From positions 1 through 64,000 of the forward strand of contig JABYQR010000149.1 in the NCBI GenBank assembly GCA_022592445.1: a DNA stretch of 64,000 nt. The letters are read 5' to 3'. Positions 10,267-20,382 of this stretch are shown one piece after another (positions within the stretch are counted from its first letter, which is position 1; every line of letters starts with the position of its first letter). Origin of the DNA: Cytidiella melzeri (Eukaryota > Basidiomycota > Agaricomycetes > Polyporales > Irpicaceae). Below the pieces are notes generated by a model that was not told the DNA's origin, did no database searches, and saw nothing but the letters and a program-made list of their open reading frames with translations. Made by a program: the position numbers and the translations under genes.

Positions 10267-12117
10267 TCATCGACAACGCTCTAACCACCCATCTCCCTCC
10301 AGCGTCACCTTCTCCGGGTTGAGCTTGAAGCAATCTTGCTTAAGAGGCAGCTGCGTGTCCGCAAACCAATACCGACCGTCCACCCCAAATATCATGCGGT
10401 TTTCTCCGTTTGAATATGTGTTAGGAATATCACGGTCAGCTGCGGTTAGAGCGTTCTTGTGGACGGCCCTGAAATGACCAGCAAGATCCGCAGGGGGCTG
10501 GTCAGGAAGATTGAAGAAAATAGCACCGCTCACCCCGACACAGCCCATTGCGACGTAGTCAGAAGAGGGAGGAAGAGCTCTCCAGAACCGAGTGACCATT
10601 CCCGTGTCGACGCCATAATTAAACCACGAACCGACGAAAACCTCCTGCCACTTGACTGGAGCTAAAGCACCCGGTACCAGTTCTGTCACAACTACAGCGC
10701 CGCTCGATGAGACACTAGCGGATGGAGTGATGAAAAACCATCCGTCAGATCGATCTATGCGATGATTAGTAGTGGCACTCCAACAAACTGAACCGACGGT
10801 AAGCTTACTAGGTGGGAATCCGAGGGAAATGTCGTAGCCAATATTGTCGACTTTCAAATATGCATTTTTATCCGTTTCTATGTTTTTGGTGAGACGAGCC
10901 TTCAGGTATGGACCAGGGAGCGCAAGGTTGTTTGCGTAAAGCTTCACAAACTCTGTGTAGGCCTTTTCGAGGACATCGCGACGTCCTTTCGTGGAGGCGA
11001 ACTCCCAAATGCCAGTAAAGCAAGGAAGCGACCCAAAGTCTACGAACCTACAATATGTTTAGAGTACGTTAGCTGAGGATGTTACAATCGGCTCACTCGG
11101 GATAGTCAACGATGGAAGCAGCCCAGGCTTCAATATTCTTCAAGAAATCCTCATTGCCGTATCGCGGATCCCCTCCCTCTGTGTACATGACTCGGATAAG
11201 GAATAGCAAAGACGGTTGGGCAAATCGGCTTACTAGTGGCAACCGAGGTCTCGCTGGAAGAGTTGAAGCTCTCCATGGCTTCTTTCTGCTTCACAGACAA
11301 CTCCACGTTGCCTGATGCTACGGAGTAGGAAGCAGAGATTTTAGCAGCAGCCTCGATAGACATCTCTGAGCTGTAAGAGCGAGTGTCTGTAGAATAAAGG
11401 AACAACGCGCGTCCACCAATGGTAAGAGAGCGGAGGAGGTGAGTCCCGTACTCCTTGTAGAGCTGGATGGGGTCCATGGAGTCCAAGTCTTTCACGAATG
11501 AAGGCTTCAGCAGCTCCCGAATGCTGGAAGTCGTCGGAAGGGATAGGTTGTAGTGAGTCACCGCGTAAGTGACACGAGTGAACGCGTGCGATAGATTCTC
11601 GCGCTGAGACTCGCTGTAGTCAGCGGAGGCGGAAGCGGAGAATCCAGGGTAGTCTGCTTCGAATCCTGCGTGGACAGAGAGGCTCTTTGTGTATGCCGAC
11701 GTGGTCTTTCCGTAGGAGGAGCGAAAGTCAGAGGTAGTGTTTCGACTGAAGTTGACCACCTCAGGGATAGTATAATTCTTGCCGCCAAACTCCTGAGGGC
11801 GATTGGCAGCTAACATAGGTATTAGTGCAACGTCGAGTAACAAGTATGCGAAGTGGCGAACATTTGTTCCAGTTGACAACTTGCTGGATGGTGGACTTGG
11901 AATCCGCGTACTTGCCATTCAAGACATTGTACGTTGAGCCGAGTACATACAAGCCGGGGATGAGACCGGAAGACTTGTCATCGTCCTTGTTTGGTGCGCC
12001 TGCGAAAGCCTGGGTAAGGGCGCCGTCGTCCTGCGCATTGTCAGAGAGGACTAATGGCTGAGCCGGTGATTGCTCATCGACGTTGAACGGGGAGTGAGCA
12101 CTGGTGATGCTGGACAT
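10267..12117 (-). CDS. MACPF-domain protein with VPS62-like C-terminus, paralogue C
   Basis: Third, complete tandem paralogue. ATG at 12117 aligns with the paralogue starts; exon 1 carries LGSTYNVLNG and QQVVNWNK. The next exon (about 11812-11240) holds FSASAS...SESQRENLSHAFTR and the MACPF signature YGTHLLRSLTIGGR. A 43-nt GT...AG intron follows at about 11238-11196; without it the frame is lost. Further exons follow a splice near 11095/11048. An intron at about 10810-10757 is homologous to the last intron of paralogue B. The last exon has RFWRALPP...YVAMG, a VPS62/DUF946-like motif, and RYWFADTQLPL, ending at the TGA at 10267. No signal peptide. The gene looks intact. Family knowledge supports a pore-forming or membrane-binding role; the specific target is unknown. 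Confidence 0.88.
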
Positions 12118-12177
12118 GGTGCAGACGTATACTTGTAGTAAGATGCAATTTGCTGAACCATAGCACGAAGAGCGAGG

Positions 12178-12187
12178 CTTTTTATAC
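12178..12187 (-). promoter_or_regulatory. TATA box of MACPF paralogue C
   Basis: GTATAAAAAG on the minus strand, about 60 bp upstream of the ATG at 12117. Confidence 0.6.
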
Positions 12188-12913
12188 TGCGTCGTCTCAA
12201 AGCCACAACCGACGCTTGGAGTAGAGAGCGACGTCCCATCCTCTGTCAATGGAGCGGTGGTGCTTTCACACTAGAAGTGAGTATTGACTCCGACGCCAAT
12301 GAGTTCATTCGACGCGAGCGGACATGCAACTCCAGGAAACTCACGGTCAGACAATGTGCAAGTAACATTCCAGCTTTCACAAGTGGGTGCTTGTCAAGTA
12401 AAGCCTGAGGATCGTGTGTCAACTAGGAAGAGGTTTGCGGCCAGTGACGAATCAGATAAAAGGCATGACCTGTGTACCATTGACATACTGGAGTATGACG
12501 ACTATTTTGATATATCACCGATGATGTGTACCGTTCCAGCTTTCATGATTGTCACTGAACGTTTACACGCAACACAAATGTCCCACTGACCTGCGAGTGG
12601 CATAGTCAGATAGAAGCCTCGTTCCCACTCGTAGCCATATGCCAAGTGGTGCTTACCATTCCAGCTTTCACGGTGGTGGATTCAAAAGACGATGCAGCTG
12701 CGAAACTCTCCAGTCCGCCCTTATAAACACGGGCTCGCCGACACTTGGAGATTGGGGCTCGGATGATGCATATAGGCTGGAGCCAGTGACGAAAACATTT
12801 TACATACACGATATCGATACAGGCTATACTTGTACTTGACTTGAATCTACACTTAATGCTTCCAGCACCTGACAACATATTGAGCAATGAAGCTGACGAG
12901 ATCACAATACCAC
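12188..12913. other. Intergenic with a thrice-repeated ATTCCAGCTTTCA motif
   Basis: No gene recognised. The word ATTCCAGCTTTCAC occurs at 12367-12380 and 12658-12671, with a one-base variant at 12533-12546. The first and third copies are also followed or preceded by AAGTGGGTGC/AAGTGGTGC. The stretch lies between the promoter of MACPF paralogue C and the 3' end of the DM9 gene. Confidence 0.5.
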
Positions 12914-13812
12914 TCACAAAACCTCATACTCGCGAATAGCGTGTTCACCACCACCAAAAGCAACATGGGCTGCGCCCTGGACACGCCAATATATTAGTGA
13001 ACCACGGCGGTCTTCGCTAGAAACATTACTCACGAGATGCTCTCCGACCTTTCCTGGGACCTTGACACCATTGACTACTGCGAGCGCATGGTACAGCTTC
13101 GCACCATGGCTCTCGTATCCGCCCTCAACAGGTCTGCGCCCGACAGGCAACCTTCCACTATCGGCACGCACCCACTCCATGGTGTTCGGGTCAAACGGCA
13201 ATAGATCATAACGCCCGTTGTGCTCGAACTCTCGCCCATCGTACGGTACACGACACACAGGGGTCAATGCCGGCGCAATCTTGCATGGATGGACAGATCT
13301 CTCCATCAAAGCAGAACCCATGTAGATGGGGCTGCGCCCGCCGAGATCGTAAGAGACAGGCTGACCAGCTTCAGAAATGGAAGGGAATGACTGGCTGGTG
13401 GTAAGAGGCACACGGTAGCCGGAGGGGGAGGCGTGGGGAACGGCGGCGGCGAGATAGGGCTGAATGGCGGATGGTCTCCTACAGGGAACTGCGGTATCCC
13501 GCTGTCGCGACTCGTCGCAACATGAGGAGCTAGAAACGAGGGAGATGCATCGTAGTGTGGAGGAGGCCCCGATGGCGGGGAAAACGATGGAGGGGAAGAC
13601 GGGAACGAGGGGGCAGACATGAACGGATGGTGAGTGGTGGTTTGGGGGAAAGAAGGGATGGTTGGGCTCGGCGCTGGTCGGGCTGCGCCATGTTTGTCCC
13701 CCTTCTTGTTCTGTTTATATCCGTAGCTGTGCTTGTCGTTGCTTGAAGACGACGAGGACGATGAGCTGGAACTGGAACTTGAAGAAACGCTCCTGCGGCG
13801 GGCTTTCGTCAT
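12914..13812 (-). CDS. DM9 (DUF3421) repeat protein, reading frame shifted in a C-run
   Basis: DM9 domains are short beta-rich modules, known as mannose-binding lectins in some animals and common in basidiomycetes. The N-terminus (ATG at 13812) is low complexity: a serine run, then a Pro/Ser/Phe-rich linker. The second part, in another frame, reads GYRVPLTTSQ, then two DM9-type blocks: one around SALMERSVHPCKI, the other RLPVGRRPVEGGYESHG ... VPGKVGEHL. After a GT...AG intron at about 13033-12977 comes AHVAFGGGEHAIREYEVL and the stop at 12914. The two frames meet near the CCTCCCCCTCC tract at about 13420-13430, where one base seems missing; an unrecognised intron is the alternative. If the frameshift is real, the gene encodes only the linker. 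It lies next to the MACPF cluster and shares its strand. Confidence 0.75.
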
Positions 13813-14239
13813 GGCTTCAAGGGTACAGTATCGCTCAGCTGTACAAGCAAGTTGGGAGTTTAGAAAGATGGATAGTATCACGTCCGGCTGTCGTGGATTG
13901 GCTATAAAACCTCCAGTAGCATGTACAGTACAGCTTTGTCGCTGTGCACTGAGGCAATGCGAACACAACCCACTGTTAGCGCCGAGCACAGCTCAAGCAG
14001 ATAGGGATATCTGCCTTATGGTAAATCCAGTCATACGTATACAAAGTCAATAGTGCTCGAGATCGCCGGGGCACAACATTATTATGACCACTATTGCGAA
14101 CCTCCCAATAGTTCTGGGTATACACGTGGGAAGAGGCGATGTCAAGCAGCTTATGCCCATGCAAGTTGTTCTCTTCATTCTCGACCGGGACTATCGTACA
14201 CAAGATGAGCGTTGGCGCGTATGGATGAACAGTTACTCT
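13813..14239. other. Intergenic between DM9 gene promoter and RIM20 3' end
   Basis: Contains a TTTTATAGCCAAT stretch on the minus strand (about 13896-13908) that could serve the DM9 gene. No gene seen. Confidence 0.4.
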
Positions 14240-17200
14240 TCACGACGATCGCTTTGAGGGGGGCGGTGGCAATACGATTGCCTCCCATTGTCCGGAGCTT
14301 AGAGGGGGTAGAGATGGTTTACTAGTCGGAGCTTGTTTCTGAGATGGTCCTCCTCTACGTGATTGGCTGGGCATCGAGTTGGTCGGAGTTGCACTCGGGG
14401 TAGCTAACCCACGCGGAGCAGGCGAGGAGGGCTGAGGGGCGTCTGGTGGTGCTGGTTCGTCCGAGTCGTTCCCAGCATCTAGAGATATGTTGTGCATGGC
14501 GCGCAGCAGTACACTGTAATTAGTGAGTGTCAGCAACAGAATAGACAAGATGGAACACTGTCGTACTCACTACATTTCATCTTTACGGTGATTAGCCCAG
14601 CCCCTGCATGTCTCCTTGAACTTGACAAGAATATCGCTGAATTCATTATAGAACTACACGTGTAGGTTTAGCGTCTCCTCTCCAAGACGACCGCTCCAAA
14701 AAGGGAGAAATTACCTTCAGGCCTTCATCTAAGTTGCGGGTGATCTCCCTGTACATATGATATGCGAGGTCCAATGACTGCAGTGCGTGTTCTCGCTCCT
14801 TCACCGATGGGTCTTCCTTCCTCGACTGAAGGAACAATCCGTTGCGCTCCTGTGTACATGTCTTTATTGATCATCGAACTACCAATGATTGTGACCGTAC
14901 CTTGATTGACTCTAACACTAGCTGTTGTTGCTCTTCCGCTTCCTCAATATCATTCCTAAATTTATCAAACTTGGCCATCTCTTCGTCCAACACGTCCTCA
15001 AACATGGCCGGCTGCACTTCCACCCAGCGCTCAATAGCTGTCGCAGCTTTGAGAATGCGTGGCGTAATGTCGTCTGCTTCCACGCGCCGTTTAGCCCGTT
15101 CGACAAGCTGTACTCGGGTACGCTGAATATCATCAAGGGATTCAAGTAGAGAGCGCAGCTGACGAGCGTGCAATTGCGTAGAGTTGCCTTTGCTTGCTGT
15201 CGCGCCTTTAGAGACTAGTGAGATGGTAGATGACGGTATGGCTGCTTGCAGGTCTTCCTACAATCCGAGACGCCCATTTAGACGTTCCAAGTGCGAACAA
15301 AGGGGAAAGGCTTACTTCGTTCCACGTCAGCTCCGTTATGTTCTGTTCCCAATCATCCCATTTGCCCTTGACGACTTCGTCGCTTTGAGCAGCCTCTTCC
15401 AAGATCTGCCGATAGCGGTGGGCTTTAGAGATAAGTTCTTTGTTGGATTCAGCAGATGGCGCGCGAGTTCCAGGGGCCTCCTCCTGAAAGACCTCGTCTT
15501 CTTCTGCTTCCAGATCCAGAATGTCCAAGGTCTTAACGAAAGATCGAAACCGTCGTGAGTCAGCATATGTCCTCGCAGGCAAGTGGCTAATTTCTCCAGC
15601 GTACCTCGTCCAGAAGAGCTTTGTTCATCTGCGCAACCTTCCGTACGTTCTCGATGGACAATGGTATCCGCACCGGTCCATCCTCCGACCTCACTTCCTC
15701 CGCCTTCTTCAGTAAACTCGGAGGAAGCCCAATAGGTTTTTCCATGGCTTCCAAAGCCGCTGGGAGGTTGAGTGATTGTAGCAGACTAAAATCCACCCGG
15801 GGGAGCTAGGTGAGCAAAGTTTGTCTAGTGTGATCAAGGGCCCCCTCTCACCTTGATGCCGCATCACCCATATGTTGTGCGCGGGCCAGGACTTCTTCTT
15901 CTATCCAATTCTTTCGACGTTCCTGGTAAATGTCTGTCACGACCGTCCGGTGTCGAATAGCAACGGTCAAAATCTGTCAATACTTCATCAAGAAGAAGTA
16001 CAAACCAATAGCCACTTTCGCACCGTACCCAAGGAGGTCACCGAATATAACAGCATCATTCCCGATGGCCATCTTTGGGTCCGTGAGCGCCTCGAGTCCC
16101 AGCGATTGCACCATACTGATTTCCTTGATCTGTGGTAAAGACGACGCCGCTGGAACCTCATGATGATAGATGAGGTCATTGTCCCTTTCCGCGCGTGTCA
16201 AATTTGCCTGGAAAATGTCCACCAGTGCCTAAGGTACTCGAGCATAACGCGATCAGAGCCAGCTCAAATTCAAACCATTGGGTAGGCAGCACCTGTATGT
16301 CTTTGAGGACGGGAGGCATCACTCGCCCCTTTCGACCAATCTCGTGGCCCCTTCGAACAGCGCTATTTGCTAGTGTCAGTCTGGCTATCTCATGGCCGTA
16401 CCTAACAAAGCCATCAGAAATTCCATAAACGCCCCGCATGTAGGAAAAAACCGATACCGATTGGCTTCTAAATCGTCCACGCTCTTCCTAAACTGTGAAA
16501 CTCCCGCAAAGTGCTGCTCCTTCGTCTCTAAATGTGCAAGCCACCCCTGCAATGTGGGATCAGCTAGTGGGAACGTTGACAGTACTATATATGACATACA
16601 GCAGGGAAGACGTGCTTTATGGGGATAGGGGAATCTTTTATTTGCCTGAGGGCGTCACCGTACAGGGTTGATACCTATAGAAAGACGCGTCATTCATAAA
16701 TGCGTCCGTAGGTACGGCGATGTCACGAACCTTGGCTGCTAGCTTCGCGACTATACCGTTCTTGTAGTTGTCTGACTCGTGTATATGGTCAGTTGCTTTC
16801 GAACGCGCATGCAAGATGAGGCGTGACGGTGTACTCACCTTGGACAGCACGCTGCCATACTCCCTCTTGAGCCTGTGCGAGCATCAAAGACTCGAGGCTT
16901 GCGAGAAAAGAGTCTGCCAAATCCAAAGGCATATCTTCCTCTGCAACAGAATTACGCAGACTCGGGGTAGCGAACGAAATCATGTAGCGGAACACTCCTG
17001 CAGCGGCCTAATGAGTACGTAAGAACACTAACCAGTAACAGGGCTTCAAAGGCATGCATACCTGCAGGTGAGCTATCATTTGCTTCAAGCCCTGGGGTGT
17101 TGTCCGATCTTCAGCGGAAGCAAGCTGGCTGTAAAGAGCGGCTAGATTGAACAGAACCCCTGTACGTTCAAATGTCAGATTTTTGAGGGTCACTGGAATT

Positions 17201-17597
17201 GCTCCAGGGCTGAAAACCGGTGCGTATGCGATCTCCAGGCCAATCTGAACGATTCTGTCAGCGACATGGAAAAAGCAGCCTAATTATAGATACCGACATC
17301 GAATGGAAGCTTCGTCAAGATAAATACTAATTGCGCATGATAGCTGGGATTTTTTCCCCTCGTCAACTCAATCAGATTGAGTCTTTGGGATGAAAATCAC
17401 CTCAGCATTGGTTTAATACGATCCATGTGAACGACGTTATCCGTGGCCTCTTTGCGTAGAATATCCCATCTATCAATATCCCATTTGAAGGCACCCGGAT
17501 GCGTGTCTTTGTGGTGAGCGGATATGTACTCGCGCACACCCTCGCGTATCGGCAGGACGTAGGTTCTCTTGAACGGCACGGATAGTAGGTTCGTCAT
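14240..17597 (-). CDS. RIM20: BRO1-domain pH-response scaffold RIM20/PalA
   Basis: RIM20/PalA links the ESCRT-III platform on endosomes to proteolytic activation of the transcription factor Rim101/PacC at alkaline pH. ATG at 17597 opens the typical BRO1 start (NLLSVPFKRTYV ... EYISAHH). Later exons carry the BRO1 core (RTGVLFNLAALYSQLAS; GLKQMIAHLQ then AAAGVFRYM), then the V-domain region (DNDLIYHHEVPA; FSLLQSLNLPAALEAMEKPIGLPPSLLKKAEEVR). Coiled-coil segments at about 15170-14870 follow. The tail ending at 14240 is Pro/Ser-rich, the expected low-complexity C-terminus. About a dozen short introns split the gene, and continuity is kept wherever checked. Bro1/Vps31 is the alternative family member, but the N-terminus and the NLPAALEAMEKP region fit PalA/Rim20 better. 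Confidence 0.9.
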
Positions 17598-20194
17598 TCA
17601 CGCAATTCGAACGCTTCCTTTTTCGCGTCAAGCTGTATCAACAGACATTGAGGAGTATGCACTTACCTCACTAAGTAGCATCAAGCACGTCAGACTCCAA
17701 TAGGGAATGTATAGATGAGTGGCAATTCTTGTTCCTTGTGCTGTGGCCCATTAAGTAGTGCAGTGTCAGAGATTCAGTCAGTGTCGAGCTCACATGGCTT
17801 GCAGTCTCTTGACACGGTATAGAGCTGGTATGCGCAGTCTGCGAAATAGATCCCTCTGACGCGGTTGCCGGCTCTAGAGTAGAGTCAGACCTGGATGGAG
17901 AAGCAAAGAGACCGATAAACGCTGTTACAGGATCCCGTCAGCGCCAATAAGGCGCTTCAACTGGTATCGGAGTTTGAGGGTATCGAAACTGTCTATAAAA
18001 GGAACATGTGGTTCATAAGTCGCCGTCGCCTACCTGGGGACACTGGGGTCAAGTTCTCGCACGGCATGAACAATTTCTGTGCAATCGATCCAATCTGCCT
18101 CAAGTCTATCTGATATTACGGCAGCATTAGGTAGTAACCATTCCGTAGACCTTTTCATTGACCGGATTCGGGGCGGGGATTGAGTAATAACACAAGTATC
18201 CTCCTATGCAATAGTATTGTATCGGTGAGCCACTTTCTCGATTTTCACAACTAATTCCTGTACTTCTGCTCTCGTTCCCTAAGCAAGCTCTGTTATACGA
18301 TCCTACAGGCAGGGATCTGTGTAGCAACACAGCAACGGCCCTGGCGCGCATCGACATACTCTCATCAACGCGCTCGGGAACAGTCTGAGAGTCCCGCGAT
18401 ACTGAATTCAATACAATGAGCTACGGCATGCATGTTGTCTGTATAGGCACCGGACTCCACATGCCGGGAATCCGTCGCAGCCGCATTGTATGTCTATGGC
18501 GTTATGTGGACCGAAAACATTGCTGTACTTGACCCAAGGAGCGAAAGATCGCGATCGAGGCCTAGAGTATTCATGCTGAGCTAGCAGCAACCTCCTATAC
18601 CACACGGTGGAGTAATTTTGGTAAGTTGGATTTCAAGATTTGAGGCTCCTGAATGTGTGCTTAACAACATTTACCAGTGCTCAAATACAATCAAACTGGC
18701 TGTCAGTTCTTGTCAACGCGAGAACATCAAACAATACCAAGTGCAACGCAGTGGGAGTGGCAATCAGACAACAAGGCACCGACCGTACACGCGAATCTAT
18801 ACCGTGATTTATCCCGATTGCCTGTTTGGTGAGGCTTGCGATAACGATTATCATCAGAAATTCTCGACCGAGAGGGCACCAGATATAAAGGAGAACAAGT
18901 TCGGCTTACATGATACCCCAGGACGTCCTCATACAGTCTCCACCATACTCTCCATTCTCGCATATCCATGGCCCCTTCAGTTTCAGTATATGCCCCTGCG
19001 CCAGTCGGTATCTCCCGAGACCTCCATTGACGCTAAGGAGCTGACATGCTACGGTCACCTGCAGCGCCCCCAAAACAGACAGTCTAGCAGCTTCGTGAGT
19101 GACCACAAAGGTGCACTAGTCGATGATTTCTGACCAGCGTTTGATAGAGCGAGGTAGGATATTACGTTAGAGAACAATTTCGCGAGAATAATAACATGTA
19201 TTGCAGGGTCAAGCGGTCGAATTCCTGATGGGACAGTCGTGGTTTTCTGGACACATCGTCAGGCTTGTGAGTGGTTGAACACGAATGGGCATGTCGCCTT
19301 ACTGAATTGGCCCTTTGTAAGGAAAGCGGCGCTGCTTCCTACCGAGTATCCTATTGTGACGGCAGGGGGCACCAAGGCGAGATGGTGGTTCCGGCGCAGA
19401 GCGTTCGTCCTCAGTAATGTCGTCGGAAATGCGATTGCGCAATGAGCTTGCAGATTGTAGGAGATACAGGTACCCGAAAAGGTTGTGTACTATGACTTGC
19501 AATTGGTCCTTATGGTACTTGGGTTGTCTCTATCATCTAGACACACTATACATACATGGCCACCCAATCCCTGAAATCGGAGCGCGATCAATGAGCCCTG
19601 AACCTTCGATAAGGATGCACTGTGCACAGCAATGGGGACTTGTCGAGTATACTTTCAGACTCGAGTTGATGAACTTGAAGCAAGTAGTGGTGGAAGGTGC
19701 AGCCGACTTGTCGAGCCAAGCGAAACCATTCCGAGTCTTCGCTCCAAGCTTAAGGGCTATTTCGAACGGAGCTCGAAATGCTGATGGACGCCGCCACGCG
19801 GCAGCAGCCCAGCTTCAGCTCACCGTTCAATAGCCCAGTTGCCAAACCTTGGCCATGCTGGCGCCGTGACTGTCCGTCAATTACAGCTATTGTAGAAGTC
19901 TTCAAGGGCCATGGTACCCTCATGGATTCATCGCTGCAATCATACTGCGTGGCTCCCGCATGCCATTATCCCCAGTGCAGTTCTGTATCATCGTCAAATT
20001 TGTATGTGCACTACCCATCCACCCTCGAATCATCTCGTTACTGATCCACAGTCGTTGTCAGAGTGTCGCGACACAGGCGTAACACATATTATGTAAATGA
20101 CATGCCTTGGTGATGCACTCATACATCTCGGTTGCAATGTATTGTAATTTTTGACATGAGAGAATGTACACATGTACAGTAATCCAATGCAGAT
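17598..20194. other. Intergenic, no recognisable gene
   Basis: About 2.6 kb. A TATAAAGG at about 18890 and an ATG at 18966 in good context resemble a gene start, but the frame closes after about 20 codons and no spliced continuation was recognised. A 171-codon open frame at 18618-19133 has no recognisable motif. The right end is the target site of the Copia element. Confidence 0.45.
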
Positions 20195-20199
20195 GGGCG
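20195..20199. repeat. Target-site duplication GGGCG (left copy) of the Copia element
   Basis: GGGCG immediately precedes the left LTR and recurs at 25459-25463 immediately after the right LTR. Confidence 0.9.
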
Positions 20200-20373
20200 T
20201 TTTGACAAGGTATCAGGAGAGTTGAGAGCGTTGAGAGAGAAGACTGAGGTGGTGGTCACACAGAGAGTTGGGGATCAAAAGCGATCGCAGTGCATTGATC
20301 AAAGTAAGTCTTATATACGGTAACTACGGCGCTAAGCGCGCGCTAAGTAGTACGAAGTCAGAATAGTTAAACA
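20200..20373 (-). repeat. 3' LTR of the Copia element
   Basis: 174 bp, identical to 25285-25458. Contains CTTATATACGG (plus-strand view), near a possible TATA region. Confidence 0.93.
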
Positions 20374-20382
20374 CTCCCCTTC
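20374..20382 (-). other. Polypurine tract of the Copia element
   Basis: GAAGGGGAG on the element strand, directly before the 3' LTR and overlapping the gag-pol stop codon. Confidence 0.8.

Noticed and set aside
18618..19133. 171-codon plus-strand frame in the 17.6-20.2 kb gap
   Set aside because: No domain or recognisable family; a frame this long can occur by chance in a 2.6-kb spacer.
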